Position numbers and translations under genes: made by a program. A model generated the notes under the pieces. That model saw only the letters and a program-made list of their open reading frames with translations, did no database searches and was not told where the DNA came from. 64,000 nucleotides of DNA. It comes from Petaurus breviceps papuanus (lineage: Eukaryota > Chordata > Mammalia > Diprotodontia > Petauridae). This document shows, one piece after another, positions 1 to 12,115 of the stretch. Numbering within the stretch: position 1 is the first letter of the stretch; every line of letters starts with the position of its first letter. Location: NCBI GenBank assembly GCA_028583685.1, contig JAMXIF010000043.1:4004314-4068313 (forward strand), given 5' to 3'.

Positions 1-675
1 TATGACTCTGAAACCAGGGAGCTTTCTTCCCAAATGCTGTGGTTTTCTCAGCTGCCTGAGGTATTAGTTTTGTGCCCTCTCTGAGATCTCCATATGCTTT
101 GGCAATCTGGATACACACCTCAGGACCTCCTCCCTAGACTGCAATCCAGATCCAAGCAGTTTGAAGCAAGAGTAATTACCCCTCACAGTGGTGCTTGGTC
201 TCCCTACACTCTGCAGGCCAGGAGCTGAAGCTGCCACGTGGCACTAGCTGGCTGTGCTGGCATCTCAGCAGCCTCTCACTCTGGGGTCAAAAGCCATGCA
301 CTCCCACTTACTGGGTCCCAAAGTCCAGACTGCACTGACCTCTCACTTTGTCCTTCACTTCTATGTGTTGATAAATCTGGAACTGGCCACAGCTGTTGCT
401 GATCTGGAATCCCTCTGACCAGCAGCTGGTCAGGCCTGCCCTGGGGCTAAAGCCTCGGCATGGGACTGGGCTCAGCTCCCAGAGCACTGCACTGGCCTAT
501 TCCTGCTGGCCTTCTGTGCTGTCCTTAGTGGGAGTTTAGCTTCTCTGTGTCATTTTGTGGGTTCTGCAGCTCCAAAGTTTGTTTAGAGTCCCTTTTTACA
601 TGGATTGGGGAAGGTGGGAGCTGGAACATCGGTGAGGTCCTGCTTCTACTCTACTCTCTTGACTCCACCCCCCTG
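1..675 (-). mobile_element. L1/HAL1 5' UTR, minus strand, cut by window edge
   Basis: Read on the minus strand, the right end opens with the usual marsupial L1 start (GGAGTCAAGA.. followed by AGAAGCAGGACC). It then runs through the same GC-richer 5' UTR blocks that begin the elements at 50,709 (plus) and 22,540 (minus), for example the 'actgcaatccagatccaagc' block near 139. The part carrying ORF1 lies beyond position 1, so I cannot tell whether this is full L1 or half-L1. No coding sequence is visible here. Confidence 0.75.
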
Positions 676-859
676 CTCCTACATAGTAGATTTTTAAACA
701 TGTTTGCAAATTGAATGCCATATAAAGCTAAATCGATTTTGTATTCTTTCCTTAAGCTCCACTGTCTTGGGCTCATTTTTTCCCTGCCCTCTTTCCTTAT
801 AAACTTGCTCTTTAATTTACTTTAAAAAATGATGTGTCCTATTTCCTTTTTTTTTAAAT

Positions 860-1562
860 GTTGAAATCTCTGAACTTTATCTCTCACTCTCTCCTACCAC
901 CTTCTGGCAATGAAGTGGTCCTTCTCTTTGTCATATCCCAACTCCATTTGTCTTCTTAATACTATTGCTTACTTTTTTCTTTAACAAATTGTTACATCAG
1001 TCCCCTCCTCTATTTCTTTAATTATCAAGTTTTCCATCTCTCTTTGTGCCTTCCATACTGTCTTTGGGCATGATTATATCCCACCGATCCTTAAAGATCA
1101 ATCAATTGATATACTCTACCATTCCCTTAATGTAGAGAGGTATTTTCCTTCCAGGAAAACAAGTTATTGATATTTATTGCCTACACCTCTTTTACTCACT
1201 CCTTAACCCTTTGCAAGCTGGTTTATGATTTCAACACTAAATTGTAATCACTTTTTTCAAAGTTGTGAATGACTTTTTTTTTGTATTTAAAATTTATGGT
1301 CTTTTCTCAGTCATCATTCTTCCGAAAATCTTACCTTCATTTGAAACTGTTAACTACTTTCACTTTTAAAATTCTTTTCCCTGTGTTTTATTGATACTAT
1401 GTTATTCTGTTTCTTCTATCTATCTGAGTACTCGTTCTTAGACTCTTGTTGGTTGATCATCCATATCATAATCCATTCATATCAAATTTCCACTAGCTAT
1501 TCCTTATGCCTGGAATGTCCTCCCCCTTCCCCTTTACCTCACAGAATCCCTCTCTTCCTTTA
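860..1562 (+). mobile_element. Old L2/CR1-clade LINE fragment
   Basis: Around 1,205-1,270 the sequence resembles the reverse transcriptase stretch of L2/CR1 LINEs that encodes GFR..HST..L.KV.ND (CTGGTTTATGATTTCAACAC, then AAAGTTGTGAATGAC). The 'tgcctggaatgtcctcc' block at 1,509 and a downstream run resemble the 3' UTR of the same LINE group. It is heavily decayed, with no open frame, and predates the SINE that follows it. The exact family is uncertain. Confidence 0.55.
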
Positions 1563-1575
1563 AAAAGTAGTTCAT

Positions 1576-1743
1576 GTTGTGGCAGCTAGGTGTCACAATG
1601 AATAGAGCACCGACCATGGAGTCAGGAGGACCTGAGTTCAAATCTGACCTCAGACACTTAACCCTTAGTAGCTATGTGACCTTGGGCAAGTCAATTAACC
1701 CCAAATTGCCCTGCCTTCCCACCTCCAAAAAGAAAAAAAAATA
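1576..1743 (+). mobile_element. tRNA-derived CORE SINE (MAR1/WALLSI type)
   Basis: The head 'ggcagctaggtgtcacaatg' is followed by an A/B-box-like tRNA part ('gagttcaaatctgacctcag'), the CORE motif 'tagctatgtgaccttgggca' and an A-rich tail. A target-site duplication of about 14 bp flanks it: aaaaagtagttcat at 1,562-1,575 and aaaaagtcattcat at 1,744-1,757, with two mismatches. Such SINEs are moved by L1-type machinery. Confidence 0.85.
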
Positions 1744-1902
1744 AAAAAGTCATTCATATCTTACTTTTCTAATTCTCATCCTAACCTAGGCTATTAATGC
1801 CCCCCCATCTCCTATTATCTTGTGTTTAATTACATTGTATTCATTCTATCAATACTTGTATCTCAGGTTATGAGTGCATTTTTGTATGTGTGTATATGTC
1901 TC

Positions 1903-2466
1903 TGTCGCAGCAAGCACCCCAGCATCCCCAGGGTGGCTGCCAACATAGGTTCTTAGATCTGCTTTTGTAAAGGAAAGCAACTCAAAATGGTTTAACAAGC
2001 TTACTTTAATTAATCAAACATATATCATTTACCTAGTTCAGAGGGAAAAGATCAGCACCCTGAACAAACTTCAGAGCATGCAGACAGAATTTACAAGGCA
2101 GAGAAACAGATCAAGCAGACAGGCTTCCAAACTGTCCAACCATTACATTCATACCAAATCGCAGTTACCTGAGAAGGAAGCATCAACATCTGGGTTTTCA
2201 AAGCTGGGGGGCTCTCAACAGCTGCCCAGAATCTCATCTGGTCAAATCACACAACACTTCTCAAAGTGAGCCCCAAAGCAAAGTCTCCCATCAGGGCTTA
2301 TATAGCCTTCTCCTGGCTCTTAGAATGTAAAAATGCTCTTGACCCACTGCCTAATCACAAAGCACAACGGAGTGGGCATTCCTGAAAAACAAGCCTCCCA
2401 CCAAAGGCTCCTAGTGCCCTTAACCTAGGGGCAGGGAAGATCTTAAAAATTTACATTCCTATAACA
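1903..2466 (-). mobile_element. Solo LTR, family A, copy 1
   Basis: A 564 bp unit with TG..CA ends, flanked by the perfect 5 bp duplication gtctc (1,898-1,902 and 2,467-2,471). On the minus strand it has a CTATATAAG TATA-like box (about 2,295-2,305) and an ATTAAA polyadenylation-like signal about 100 bp before its end, which sets the orientation. No internal retroviral region lies next to it, so it is a solo LTR left by LTR-LTR recombination. Three more copies occur in this window. It is an old fossil with no coding capacity seen. Confidence 0.85.
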
Positions 2467-2471
2467 GTCTC

Positions 2472-3760
2472 TTTATATGTATATATGCTTATGAAATAGT
2501 ATGGTAGAGTATGCAAAGTGGTTGCCTTAGGACCAGGATTTATAACTCTAAAGAGATAACACTCTTGTAGGAATTAAATGAGATATAATCCTAAAATATA
2601 GGATTGATTAAATATAAGATGATAGATAATATACACATATGTATAAATAAATATATATTACATATGCATATGTGTTTGTGTATCTCTAATGCATATACAT
2701 CAATCTATCTACCTATAATTTATATGGGATTTACATTGAAACTGAAATTTATATTATTTTTCAGTAATGGAAATGTCACAGAGACAGTAAGTGCAACAGG
2801 AGTTCAGGTAAGGGAAATAAAATGAAGAGCATGAAGAAGAATATTAAAGTGATCAACAGTAAGTCTTAATGTATTTCTAGAGCAAACTAAACTGTGTTTA
2901 CAAAGGCAAAGTAAATTTGGGCATTCGTCAGTTATCCAACAAATTCTCCCAGGTAATGTCCAGACTAAATCATTGAGTCCTAAAGTTTCTTTTCCTCAGT
3001 AGTTGGTCAATTTTTCCTGTGCTTCTTGGTTTGTTGCCTTAAATTTACATTTTGCTTTGCACAAATACATCTAGTACAAGAATAACCAAAGTGTAACAAC
3101 TATCACAGAAAATAGTATCCTGGCTAGAAAACACTTGTCTAGTCATAGGGAAGCCCAAGCTGGGCACATAAACCATTTAAAAAGCTGAGTGGGGATAGGG
3201 GACTGACTTTGACACATTCCCAACCCAAATTAAACCTGTTAGGCTTAATTGGATATGTTAAGAAATCCATCTTCCAGCTTCAACATGAGAGAAAATTTGC
3301 AAATTTTCATGTCTTCTTGACCAGAAAGCTATTAGAGAACAATATTTTGATGAGTCAAGTGTAAATGAATCAGAAATATGGATTCTATTCCATTCAAGTG
3401 TAGGCAGCTTGTCATGGATAGAAGAAGAATAGAGGCCAAACATCCTGATTAATTCCTTTTACCCCAAATAATTACTGGGTCACACACTTGGAAGACTTAG
3501 GGAGGTTTAATCATACAGATTTGAGAAAGGTACTAAAAGAACAAAGGGAAGGTAGCAAGGTTACAAGGATGATACATTCATAGCACTTGAGGCAAGAATT
3601 TTCAAGGGAATTTGGTTATTTTGATAATTTCTTTGGTGAAGAGATTCACTTATCCAGATGGAAAGTGGTGATGTTGGAGTGTGGCAAGGGAGAAAGAATG
3701 TGAAAATATTTTTCTTTTATCAATACGATCAAATCCAAAAGTAAATTTTTATGAAAAATG
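2472..3760. other. Unassigned non-repeat DNA
   Basis: AT-rich sequence without a repeat I recognise and without a convincing gene. It includes an AT/TA-rich patch (2,600-2,720) and one exon-like segment at 2,765-2,807, listed separately. Short open frames at 2,604-2,825 and 3,258-3,443 show no family features. Confidence 0.4.
2765..2807 (+). other. Candidate 43-nt exon-like segment
   Basis: A pyrimidine-rich run ending in TTTTTCAG directly precedes 43 bases that end in TTCAG and are followed by GTAAGG. Both splice-site consensuses are good. Read from the second base, the segment has 14 codons without a stop (NGNVTETVSATGVQ). I do not recognise the peptide. Splice-like signals of this quality also arise by chance in 64 kb, so this is a candidate only: a small cassette exon, an exon of a long gene whose other exons lie outside, or noise. 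Confidence 0.2.
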
Positions 3761-3867
3761 GTGATGATTGGGCTGTCACTGCTGCTGCTACAGCTGGCCT
3801 ACAAGCCCAGTGGGCTGCTCCTGTGCCTTGCCCTGGAGTCTGGATGCAAGTATGCACATAAAAGCCT

Positions 3868-4788
3868 ATGATGTTTTCTCCAGTTCACCAATTTGAGATA
3901 TTGAGAGGAAATCTGAATACCTCCACCTAGAGAAGTATATCCCTCCTCCTCACCCAGGTTCTCTGGGAACCATGTGTTTATCTGAGATGGCTGTGGTATT
4001 GCATGTGCTGTCATCACCTGGCTCCTGGTCATATATGCAGATTTTTTGGTCCTTTTTGATAATGCTGATTCCATAAACAAATTATATTTATAGTGCTATC
4101 AATGGAGTAGTATTCAACAGTCTTTCTTTCCTGGCACTAGCTTCTCGCTTTCAGGGTATGTGGAGAAACCCAGGTGCAGTGCCCAAAGAAAATACCACAG
4201 AAGAATTCATTGAAAGTTTCCAATTGAAGCCAGGGCAAGTAGTATACATGTGTCCAAAGGGCGGTAGCATAAAACCTGACAGAAACCATCACTCCAGTGT
4301 TGGTAAGAGATGCATTCAAAAGATAGATTACCACTGTCCCTGTGTTAAGAACTGTGTAGGAGAAAATAATCAAAAGTACTTTGTACTGTTTACAATGTAT
4401 ATAGCTCTTATTTCTCTTCATGCCTCTGTCATGGTGGGATTTCATTTCCTGTATTCCTTTGAAGAAGACTGAACAGAATACAGCTTGTTTGCTCCACCCA
4501 CTAGAGTGATTCTCCTCATCCTACTGTGATTCTCCTCATCCTACTGTGTTTCAAAACCCTCCTTTTCCTTATCTTCACAACAGTAATGTTTGGTACCCAG
4601 ATAAACTCCATCTGCATGGATGACATGGCAATAGAATAATTGTAAAAGGAAGAGAGAAGATGGGCTAAAAAAACCAAAAATGGTTAAACATGAAAGAAGT
4701 ATTTGGACATCTGTTCTCTGTAGTGTGCCTTAGCCCATTTGCTACACTAGACTAAGGGAAAGCAGACCCATACTAGTATGTGGTCTAA
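3868..4788 (+). pseudogene. ZDHHC3P: Processed pseudogene of ZDHHC3 (palmitoyltransferase)
   Basis: Intronless, decayed copy of ZDHHC3 (GODZ), a four-pass Golgi DHHC S-acyltransferase. The start ATGATG and the first codons are recognisable at 3,868. The middle, 4,158-4,472, is still open and encodes [24 protein letters not shown], then [19 protein letters not shown]. This matches ZDHHC3 (GENNQKYF) better than ZDHHC7 (GEKNQRFF). The catalytic Cys of the DHHC box survives (DYHC), but four zinc-binding Cys of the upstream CPKCCSIKPDRAHHCSVCK motif are lost. The C-terminal DPYQYVV is visible at 4,765-4,788, with a stop replacing Gln. There are several frameshifts, and a 20 bp tandem duplication at 4,506-4,545. 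A GC-richer stretch at 3,770-3,867 may be the parent 5' UTR. L1-driven retroposition is inferred. Confidence 0.93.
4506..4545 (+). repeat. 20 bp perfect tandem duplication inside ZDHHC3 pseudogene
   Basis: The unit gtgattctcctcatcctact occurs twice back to back. The parent sequence has it once (codons for VILLILL). This is a slippage-type event after insertion, and it shifts the frame. Confidence 0.9.
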
Positions 4789-5940
4789 AGAATCCTTGAC
4801 CAATACATTCACTAAAGCATAAAACCATATGACAGCATTACTATTCAATGAAATTTACATTAATGTTTAAACTGAAACAAAAAATGGTAGTGATTTAAAG
4901 CAGTCAATTTCATTGATTTTAGACTCACAATTGACCTCACTGACCATTTAAAATAGACTTGGAAGTCTGAGAAAGCCCTGGATTGTTAATAGCAAGTAAT
5001 AAAGCCAATTCTGCTAGCTTAATTTTTCCCATTCTACCCATGACCTGCAAGATAGCCTATTTTCCTTCAGGTTGGTCTCCAAGGTACCACAATGCAATAG
5101 ACCTTCAAAATTTGGTGCACTAACAGCCATATGAAATGTTTTCTTGGATCTTGGAGACTTTGAATTAAAGACTTTGTCTTCTGTGAGTTAATATACTTCC
5201 TTCCTGAGCCAAAATGATGGATTTCTATATGCAGTTTCACCAGTTAATCCCCTACATTTTACACTTGAGTAACACTTAAAGCAAAGTATGTGTATCTCAA
5301 TTACAAACCATTAAATGAAACTATCCCAGCTCATTTTTCTGTATCTTGCCAAGTTAGAGGACTCAGTCATTATGGTTCTTATGTACTAGAGTCATCCTGG
5401 GACTTAGTATAATTTTCCTTCTGATCTGGCATTTTATTTCCACCACACTGGAATTGGATGAAAGGATTGAAAAGAGAGATAAGATCATAGTCATAAAAAT
5501 CCTCTAAGCTTCTTTCTAGACACAGTCTAAATATTACTAAGACTTGCAAAGGTTTTGCTGTGTTCATGTTAAGTTGGGGTAAGGGCATCTTTGAATTTCT
5601 TTCTCTTTGGAAATGAATTTAGAGCAAAGTTTCACCAATTAATATACATCTAACGGGGAATTTGTGATCAGTTAATCAGTAAATGTTTCAGACTTTATCT
5701 GTATATTATTAATTAATCAAAAATAAATTAATGATTGGACACTTATTGCATACTACAAATTTTAACATAAAATGTCTATAGGTTAGGTGTGGGATAGATA
5801 TTAATAAAATCAACTCTATTTATCAAATTTTACACTTTTTAACCATGCATTTATTTAAAAAGTAATGTTAATTGTAAATCATTCCATTCTTTAATTATAG
5901 GAAGTTCCTATAGGTCTTTATTTGAGAAAACAATTCAATC
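4789..5940. other. Probable 3' UTR of the ZDHHC3 retrocopy, then unassigned DNA
   Basis: Sequence after the pseudogene stop continues without any recognised interspersed repeat and could be the parent 3' UTR (an AATAAA lies near 5,000). I see no clear poly(A) tract or target-site duplication to mark its end. The open frame at 5,379-5,588 (minus) has no family features. Confidence 0.35.
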
Positions 5941-5944
5941 TAGG

Positions 5945-6185
5945 AATCTTGTGTAGTTGGCTAACACTTGGAATCAAGAAATCCTAGACTGGCATTTTCA
6001 GAGTTCTTACTAGCTGTGTGACCTTGGGTGAATCTTTAACTTTTCTTAGCCTTAGTTCCTTTATCCCAAGAGAGGGAAAATTAAAATATTTAAGTCACTA
6101 TCACTATAAGGATATAATATGTTCATATTTGTAAAGTGTTTCACAAACCCTTAAGTGCCATTTAAATGTCAGCTATTTCTACTGT
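5945..6185 (+). mobile_element. MIR SINE
   Basis: It contains the MIR/CORE motif 'ttactagctgtgtgaccttg', followed by the typical decayed 3' part that ends near 'aagtgccatttaaatgtcag'. There is no target duplication or A-tail, as expected for this ancient family. Confidence 0.75.
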
Positions 6186-6424
6186 GTACTTGAATCTTAC
6201 TTAATGATTAATTTTTAGAACATGATATAATTCATAATTATGTATTAATAAATTATTAATGTATGGTATTCAACCAAGTTTGGCTGCAGCAGAAGAAATT
6301 AAAGGAAGATGAAGCAGGAAAAATATTATAGCCACCTAAGAATAGTAAAATTCTTTTAAGCTTGCACAATTTTTTCCCATGCTCCCTTAAATTGCTTATG
6401 AAATAATCATTTGTGTCAAAGTCA

Positions 6425-9400
6425 CATTCCAATTTTCAGTTTATCTTAGTATATGGTGCAAACTGTTAGTCTATGCATGGTTTCCTATTTTTTCATCTTA
6501 GCCAATCTGACTGATGTGATGTGGTACATCAGAGTTGTTTTGATTTGCATTTCTATAATCAATCGTGATTTATAGTATTTTTTCATATACTTGTAGTTAT
6601 CTTTAATTTTTTCCTCTGAAAACTTCCTGTTCATATCATTTGATCATTTACCAGTTGGAAATTGCTTGTATCCTTATAAATTTGACCCAGTTCTCTATAT
6701 TTTAGAAAAGAGGCCTTTATCAGATACACTGGTTGTAAAAATTATTTCCCAATTTTCCACTTCCCTCCTAATCTTGGTTACATTGACTTTTTTGTACAAA
6801 AATTTTCAGTTTAATGTAATCAAAGGTATCCATTTTTCATTTTGTAATCCTTTCTATCTCATTTGAACATAATTTCTTCCCTATTCCATAAATCTTACAG
6901 GTAAAGTATTCTTTGCTCTCAAAGATTGCTTACAGTATCAACTTTTAGGACTAGATCATGCACTGATTTAGACTTTATTTTTGGTATATGGTGTAAGATA
7001 TTGGTCTATGCTGAGTTTCTGCCATAGTATTTTCCAGTTTTCCCAGCAGTTTTTTGTCAAAGAGTAAAGACTTATCCCAGAAGCTGGAGTCTTTGGGTTT
7101 ATCAACAGTAGATTACTATAGTCATTGACTATTGTCTTATGTACCTCATCTATTTCCATGATCCACTACTCTCTTCCTCAGTCAGTACCAAGTAGTTTTG
7201 ATGAGTGCTGTTATATAATACATTTTAAAATGTTGTAAGGCTAAGACAACTTCCCTAGCATTTCTTTGCATTAATTTCCTTGATATTCTGGACCTTTTGT
7301 TCTTCCAGATGAATTTTGTTACCATTTTTCTAGCTCTCTCTATATTTTTTTTCATAGGTTGATTAGTATGGCACTAAATAGGTAAATTAATTTGGGAAAA
7401 ATTGTCATTTTTATTATATTAACTACACCTAGCCAGGAGCAACTGATATTTTTCCAATTATTTAGATCTGACTTTATTTGTGTGACAAGTATTTTGTAAT
7501 TTTTATTTGTATGGTTCCAGAGATTGTTTTGGCAGGTAGATTTCCAAATATTGCATAATTTCTACAGTAACTTTAAGTGGACTTTCCCCTTCTATTTCTT
7601 GGAGTTGGTTATCCTTAGAAATATATAGGAATGCTAAGGATTTATGTGGGTTTATCTTATATTCTGCACCTTTGCTAAATTTATTTATTATACCCAAGTA
7701 GTTTTTTATAGGATTCTCTAGGAATCTATAAGTATATCATCTTATCATCTCCAAAAAGTAATAGCTTAGTCTCTTCTTTGCCTGATATAATTCTTTTGGT
7801 TTCTTTTTTTCACTTATTGATACAGCTAAAATTTCTAGTGCCAAATTGAATAAGAGGGGTGACAGTGGACATCATTGTTTCACCCCTGATCTTAGTGGAA
7901 ATGCTACTAGCTTATTCCCATTATATATAGTACTTTCTGATGGTTTTAGATAGATGCTACTTATTTTAAGAAAGGTTCTATTTATTCCTATTCTTTCTAG
8001 TGTTTTTAATAGAACTGGGTCTTGTATTTTTTCTGCATCCGTTGAGAAAATACTATTATTTCTACTAGTTTTGTTGTTGATATGATCAATTATCCTTATA
8101 GTTTGCCTAATATTGAACCATCCTTGCATTCCTGGAATACATCCTACCTGATCAAAGTGTATTATTCTCACGATAAGATGTTGTACTCATTTTGCTAATA
8201 TTTTATTTAAAATTTTTGGGCATACATTCATGAGGGAAATTGTTCTATCGTTTTCTCTCTCTATTTTGTCTCTTCCTAATTTAAGTAGCAGTACCATATT
8301 TGCATCATAAAAATAATTTGGGGGATGGAGTCAAGATGGTGGAGTAGAAACAGGACTTACACGCTGCTCCAGCCCCCACCTCCTCTAATTCATGTAAAAG
8401 ATGACTCTGAACAAACTTTGGAGCTACAAAACTCACAAAATGACACAGAGAAGGTAACCTCCTGCTAAGGACGGTCTGACAGGCCAGTAGGAAGGGGCCA
8501 GCATAGCACTCTGGAAGCTGAGCCCAGCCCCACTAGAGCCCAAGGGTTTAGCCTCAGGGTTCCCTAAAAAGCACCTGGCTGTAGGGACTTCTGGGGCATA
8601 TAGATCCAGCATGCTGTACTGGAAAGTCATAGGGGGTATGTGAGAAGATATGGGAGAGAGCAGATTGGAGGAGGGCATATCAAGTGGGATTGCTATTTTA
8701 GGGTAGTGGGTATGGGAAAAATGGGGAGAAAATTTGTAACTCAAAATCTTTGAAAATGAATGATGTAAACTAGAAGTTAATAAAGCATTTGAAAAAAAGG
8801 AAAATAATAATTTGGTAGGACTCCTCCAATTTTACAAAATAATTTATAAAGTATTGAAATCAATTGTTCTTTACATGTTTGATAGAATTTGCTAGTAAAT
8901 CCATCTGGCCCTGGAAATTTTTTCCTAGGGAGTTGATTTATTGCTTTCTCGATTTCTTTTTCTGAGATGGGTTATTTTTAAGTATTTTATTTCCTCTTCA
9001 GTTAATCTGGGCAACTCATTTAAAAAAAATATTCATCCATTTCACTGATTGTCAAATTTATGGGCACACAATTTGGCAAAATAACTCCTAATGATTGTTT
9101 TAATTTCCTGATCATTGGAATTCAATTCACCCTTGTCAGTTTTGATTTTGGTAACTTGGTTTTCTTTATTATTTTTTTTTGTCAAATTGACTAAAGGTTT
9201 ATCAATTTCATTGTTTTTTTTTCATAAAAGCAGCTTTTAGTTTTATTAGTTCAATAGTTTTCTTAATATCAATGTTTTAAATCTCTCATTTAGCTTTACA
9301 TATTTCTAAATTGGAATTTAATTGGGGAATTTAAAATTTGTTCTATTTCTAGCTTTTTCATTTGCATTCCCAATTTATTGATCTCCATTTTCTCTATTTT

Positions 9401-12115
9401 ATTCATGTATGTATTCAGAGATATAAAATTTCCCCTAAGAACTGCTTTCACTGCATCCCACATGTTTTGGTGTCAAAATTGGTGTCATTATTGTCATTCT
9501 CTCAAATGAAGTTATTGTTTGTTTGTATGATTTCTTGTTTGACCCACTCATTCTTTAAGATGAAATTATTTAGTTTCCAATTAGTTTTTAGTCTATCTTT
9601 CCATGGCCCTTTATTACATATAATTTTTATTTCTTCGTGGTTTGAAAAGGATTTATTTAATATTTGTGCCTTTCTGCACTGTATTGTGTTGTTTTTATGA
9701 CCTACTAAATGGTCAGTTTTTGTGTATGAGCCATGTACTGCTAAGAAGAAGGTATTTTCCTTTTTAATTCCCATTGTTTTTTCCAGAGGTCTATAATATT
9801 TACCTTTTCTAAAATTCTATTCACCTCTTTAACTTCTTTCTTGTTTATTTTTAGGTTAGATTTATCAAGTTCAGAGAGGGGCCATTTGAGGTCCCCCACT
9901 AGTATATCTTTGCTATCTATTTCTTCCTCTAACCCCCTTAACTTCTCCTCTAGGAATATGGATACTATACTTCTTGGTGCATATATGTTTAGTAATGATA
10001 TTGCTTCATTGTCAATGGTAACTTCTAGCAAAATAGAGTTTCCTTCCTTATCTCTTTTAATTAGATCTCTTATTGCTTTTGCATTATATGATAGAAGGAT
10101 TGCTACCCCTGATTTTTTTATGTTAGCTGAAGCACAATATATTCTACTTCAACCTTTTACCTTTACCCTGTTTGTGTCCCCTTGTTTCAAAATGTGTTTC
10201 TTGTAGACATCATATTGCAGGACTATGGTTTTTAAGGTATTCTGCTATCTGCCTCCATTTTATGACAGAGTTCATCCCATTCACATTCATAGTTATGATT
10301 ACTATCTGTGTTTTTCCCTCCATCCTATTCCCTCCCCTGTTTATGCTTTTATTTTTCCCTTCTCACCTCATTAAGAGTTTTCCTTCTGACCACCACCTAC
10401 CTCAGTATTCCCTCCCTATGCACCCCCTCCCTTTCCATACCTTTCCTTTATACTACTGCTTCCCTCCTTTCCAACCCTTCCCCCCCCCCCATTTTCTTTG
10501 CCCTTTCCCCTCCTACCTCCTGTTGGTCACTATGGATTTTTATACATAATGAAATATGTTATTCCCTCCTTGAACCCAATCTGATGAGAGTAAATCTCAC
10601 ACAATGCTGCTCTCCCTCCCTTCTTTCCATCTATTATAAAGAGTTTTTGTTTTTCTTCACATTAGAATCCTTTACTTAACTGATTGTTATTCCTTGCACC
10701 AAAATCAATTAGAGTAAAGCTCATATAACATTCCGCCTTCTCCTTTCCTTTTCTCCCATTATAATCCCTTTGCACCCCTTAATAACGATTTTTAAAAATC
10801 ATCAGATTAGTTACTTTATACCTACAACCTCTATTTAGGTATATCCCTTTTAAATGTCACAATAATTATACATTTCTCAATATTGACAAGTATCAGCTTC
10901 CTATATAGGGTTGTAAACAGTTTGCTCTTATTGAATCACAAGTTATGTGAATATGTGTGGGTGGGTGTATGTGTTTTCCCAGTTTACCTTATTATGTCTC
11001 TCTTGAGTCTTGTATTTAGAGATCACATTTTCCATTGAGCTCTGGCTTTTTCATCAAGAAGGTCTGGAAGTCCCTTCCTTATTTCATTGAATGCCTGTCT
11101 TCTTGCCTGAAAGATTATGCTCAGTTTTGCTGGATAGTTGATCCTTGGTTGTAGTTCAAGCTCTTTTGACTTATGAGATACCATATTCCAGTCACTCCCA
11201 TCTTTTAATGTAGAAGCTACTAGGGCCTGTGTGATCCTGACTGTAGTTCCATGATATTTGAATTGTTTCTTTCTGGCTGCTTGCAGTATTTTCTCCTTGA
11301 CCTGAAAATTGTGGAATTTGGCTACAATATTTCTTCAAAGTTTTCGATTTGAAATCTCTTTTGGAGGCTTCAGTTGATTCTTTTGCTAACTAATTTACCC
11401 TCTCTTTCTATTACCTCAGGACAGTTTCCTTTGAAGATGTTGTCCAGGGTTTTAGACCAATAATTCTTGGATTATCTCTCCTGGATCTGTTCTCTAGGTC
11501 AGTAGTTTTTCCAATGAGATATTTTACTTATTTTTTTTCTAATTTTTATATTTTGTTTGACTGATTCTTGATGCTTCATAGAGTTATTAGCTTCAATTGG
11601 ATGGATTCTAATTTTTAGCAAGTTATTTTCCTGGGTTAATTTTTGAAGCTCCTTTTCCATATGTTCAGATTTAATTTTAGTGATTTTTTTCTCCAGTTAG
11701 ATTTTGAATATTCTTTGCTATATCACAAATTTTACTTTTTTAAGGATTTGTTTTCTTCATTGAACATTGTTTTTTCCCCATTTTGGCAATTGTAATTTTA
11801 AAAGAATTGATCAATTTATCTTTTACCTCTCTGATTTGTCATTTAAAATCCTTCTTGAGGCTTGAGATCAGTTCATATTCCCTTCTGAGGTTTCAGGTGT
11901 CGGTATAGAGTGAATGATGTCATCTGAATTTGCGTCTTCTTGCTCACTATAATAAAAGTTAGTAGTTTTTTTTTTTTCCAAGTTGTTCTTTGCCCATTGT
12001 GATTGCCTATTTCCTGTTTTTTAAAATGGATTTCTGCTTCTGGGGCACAGAGTACGCTGACCCATGCTTCTTATGTAGGGAGCTAGGGGCCTGGTAATTT
12101 GTTTTCTTTTTACTT
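6425..12115 (-). mobile_element. Long old L1 LINE, minus strand
   Basis: Reading leftward from about 12,100 gives ORF1 start sequence, the ORF1 middle and C-terminal parts, then ORF2. The ORF2 endonuclease is at about 9,500-10,100 (LLNIYAPR and DILVGDLKWPLS correspond to LLNIYAPN and IIVGDFNTPLS). The reverse transcriptase follows, with the HFDQVGCIPGMQGWFNI block at 8,040-8,170 and a degraded FADD box near 7,735-7,775. The 3' UTR is missing, and the left end stops inside the ORF2 C-terminal third. Many stops and shifts make it dead. It is interrupted by the element at 8,322-8,805, which inserted later. Confidence 0.88.
8322..8805 (+). mobile_element. Internally deleted L1 derivative (5' UTR joined to 3' UTR)
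   Basis: It begins GGATGGAGTCAAGATGG, a typical L1 5' start, and continues for about 240 bp through 5' UTR sequence shared with 50,709 onward. It then jumps to the L1/HAL1 3' UTR (shared with 53,925-54,120: 'aaatttgtaactcaaaatct') and an A-rich tail. Both ORFs are absent. A perfect 10 bp target duplication, aataatttgg, sits at 8,312-8,321 and 8,806-8,815, so it moved as a 484 bp unit and was not deleted after landing. Mobilisation in trans, from a spliced or deleted transcript, is inferred. Confidence 0.8.

Noticed and set aside
1576-1743. Possible tRNA gene at SINE heads
   Set aside because: Only A/B-box-like promoter parts remain; there is no cloverleaf and the body and tail are SINE. The same applies to the other SINEs here.
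3799-4445. Two minus-strand frames of 93 and 102 codons
   Set aside because: They are the antisense shadow of the ZDHHC3 retrocopy.
10172-10679. Two overlapping 120-codon Pro/Phe-rich frames
   Set aside because: They are antisense to the purine-rich inter-ORF part of a minus-strand L1, so low-complexity shadow frames.
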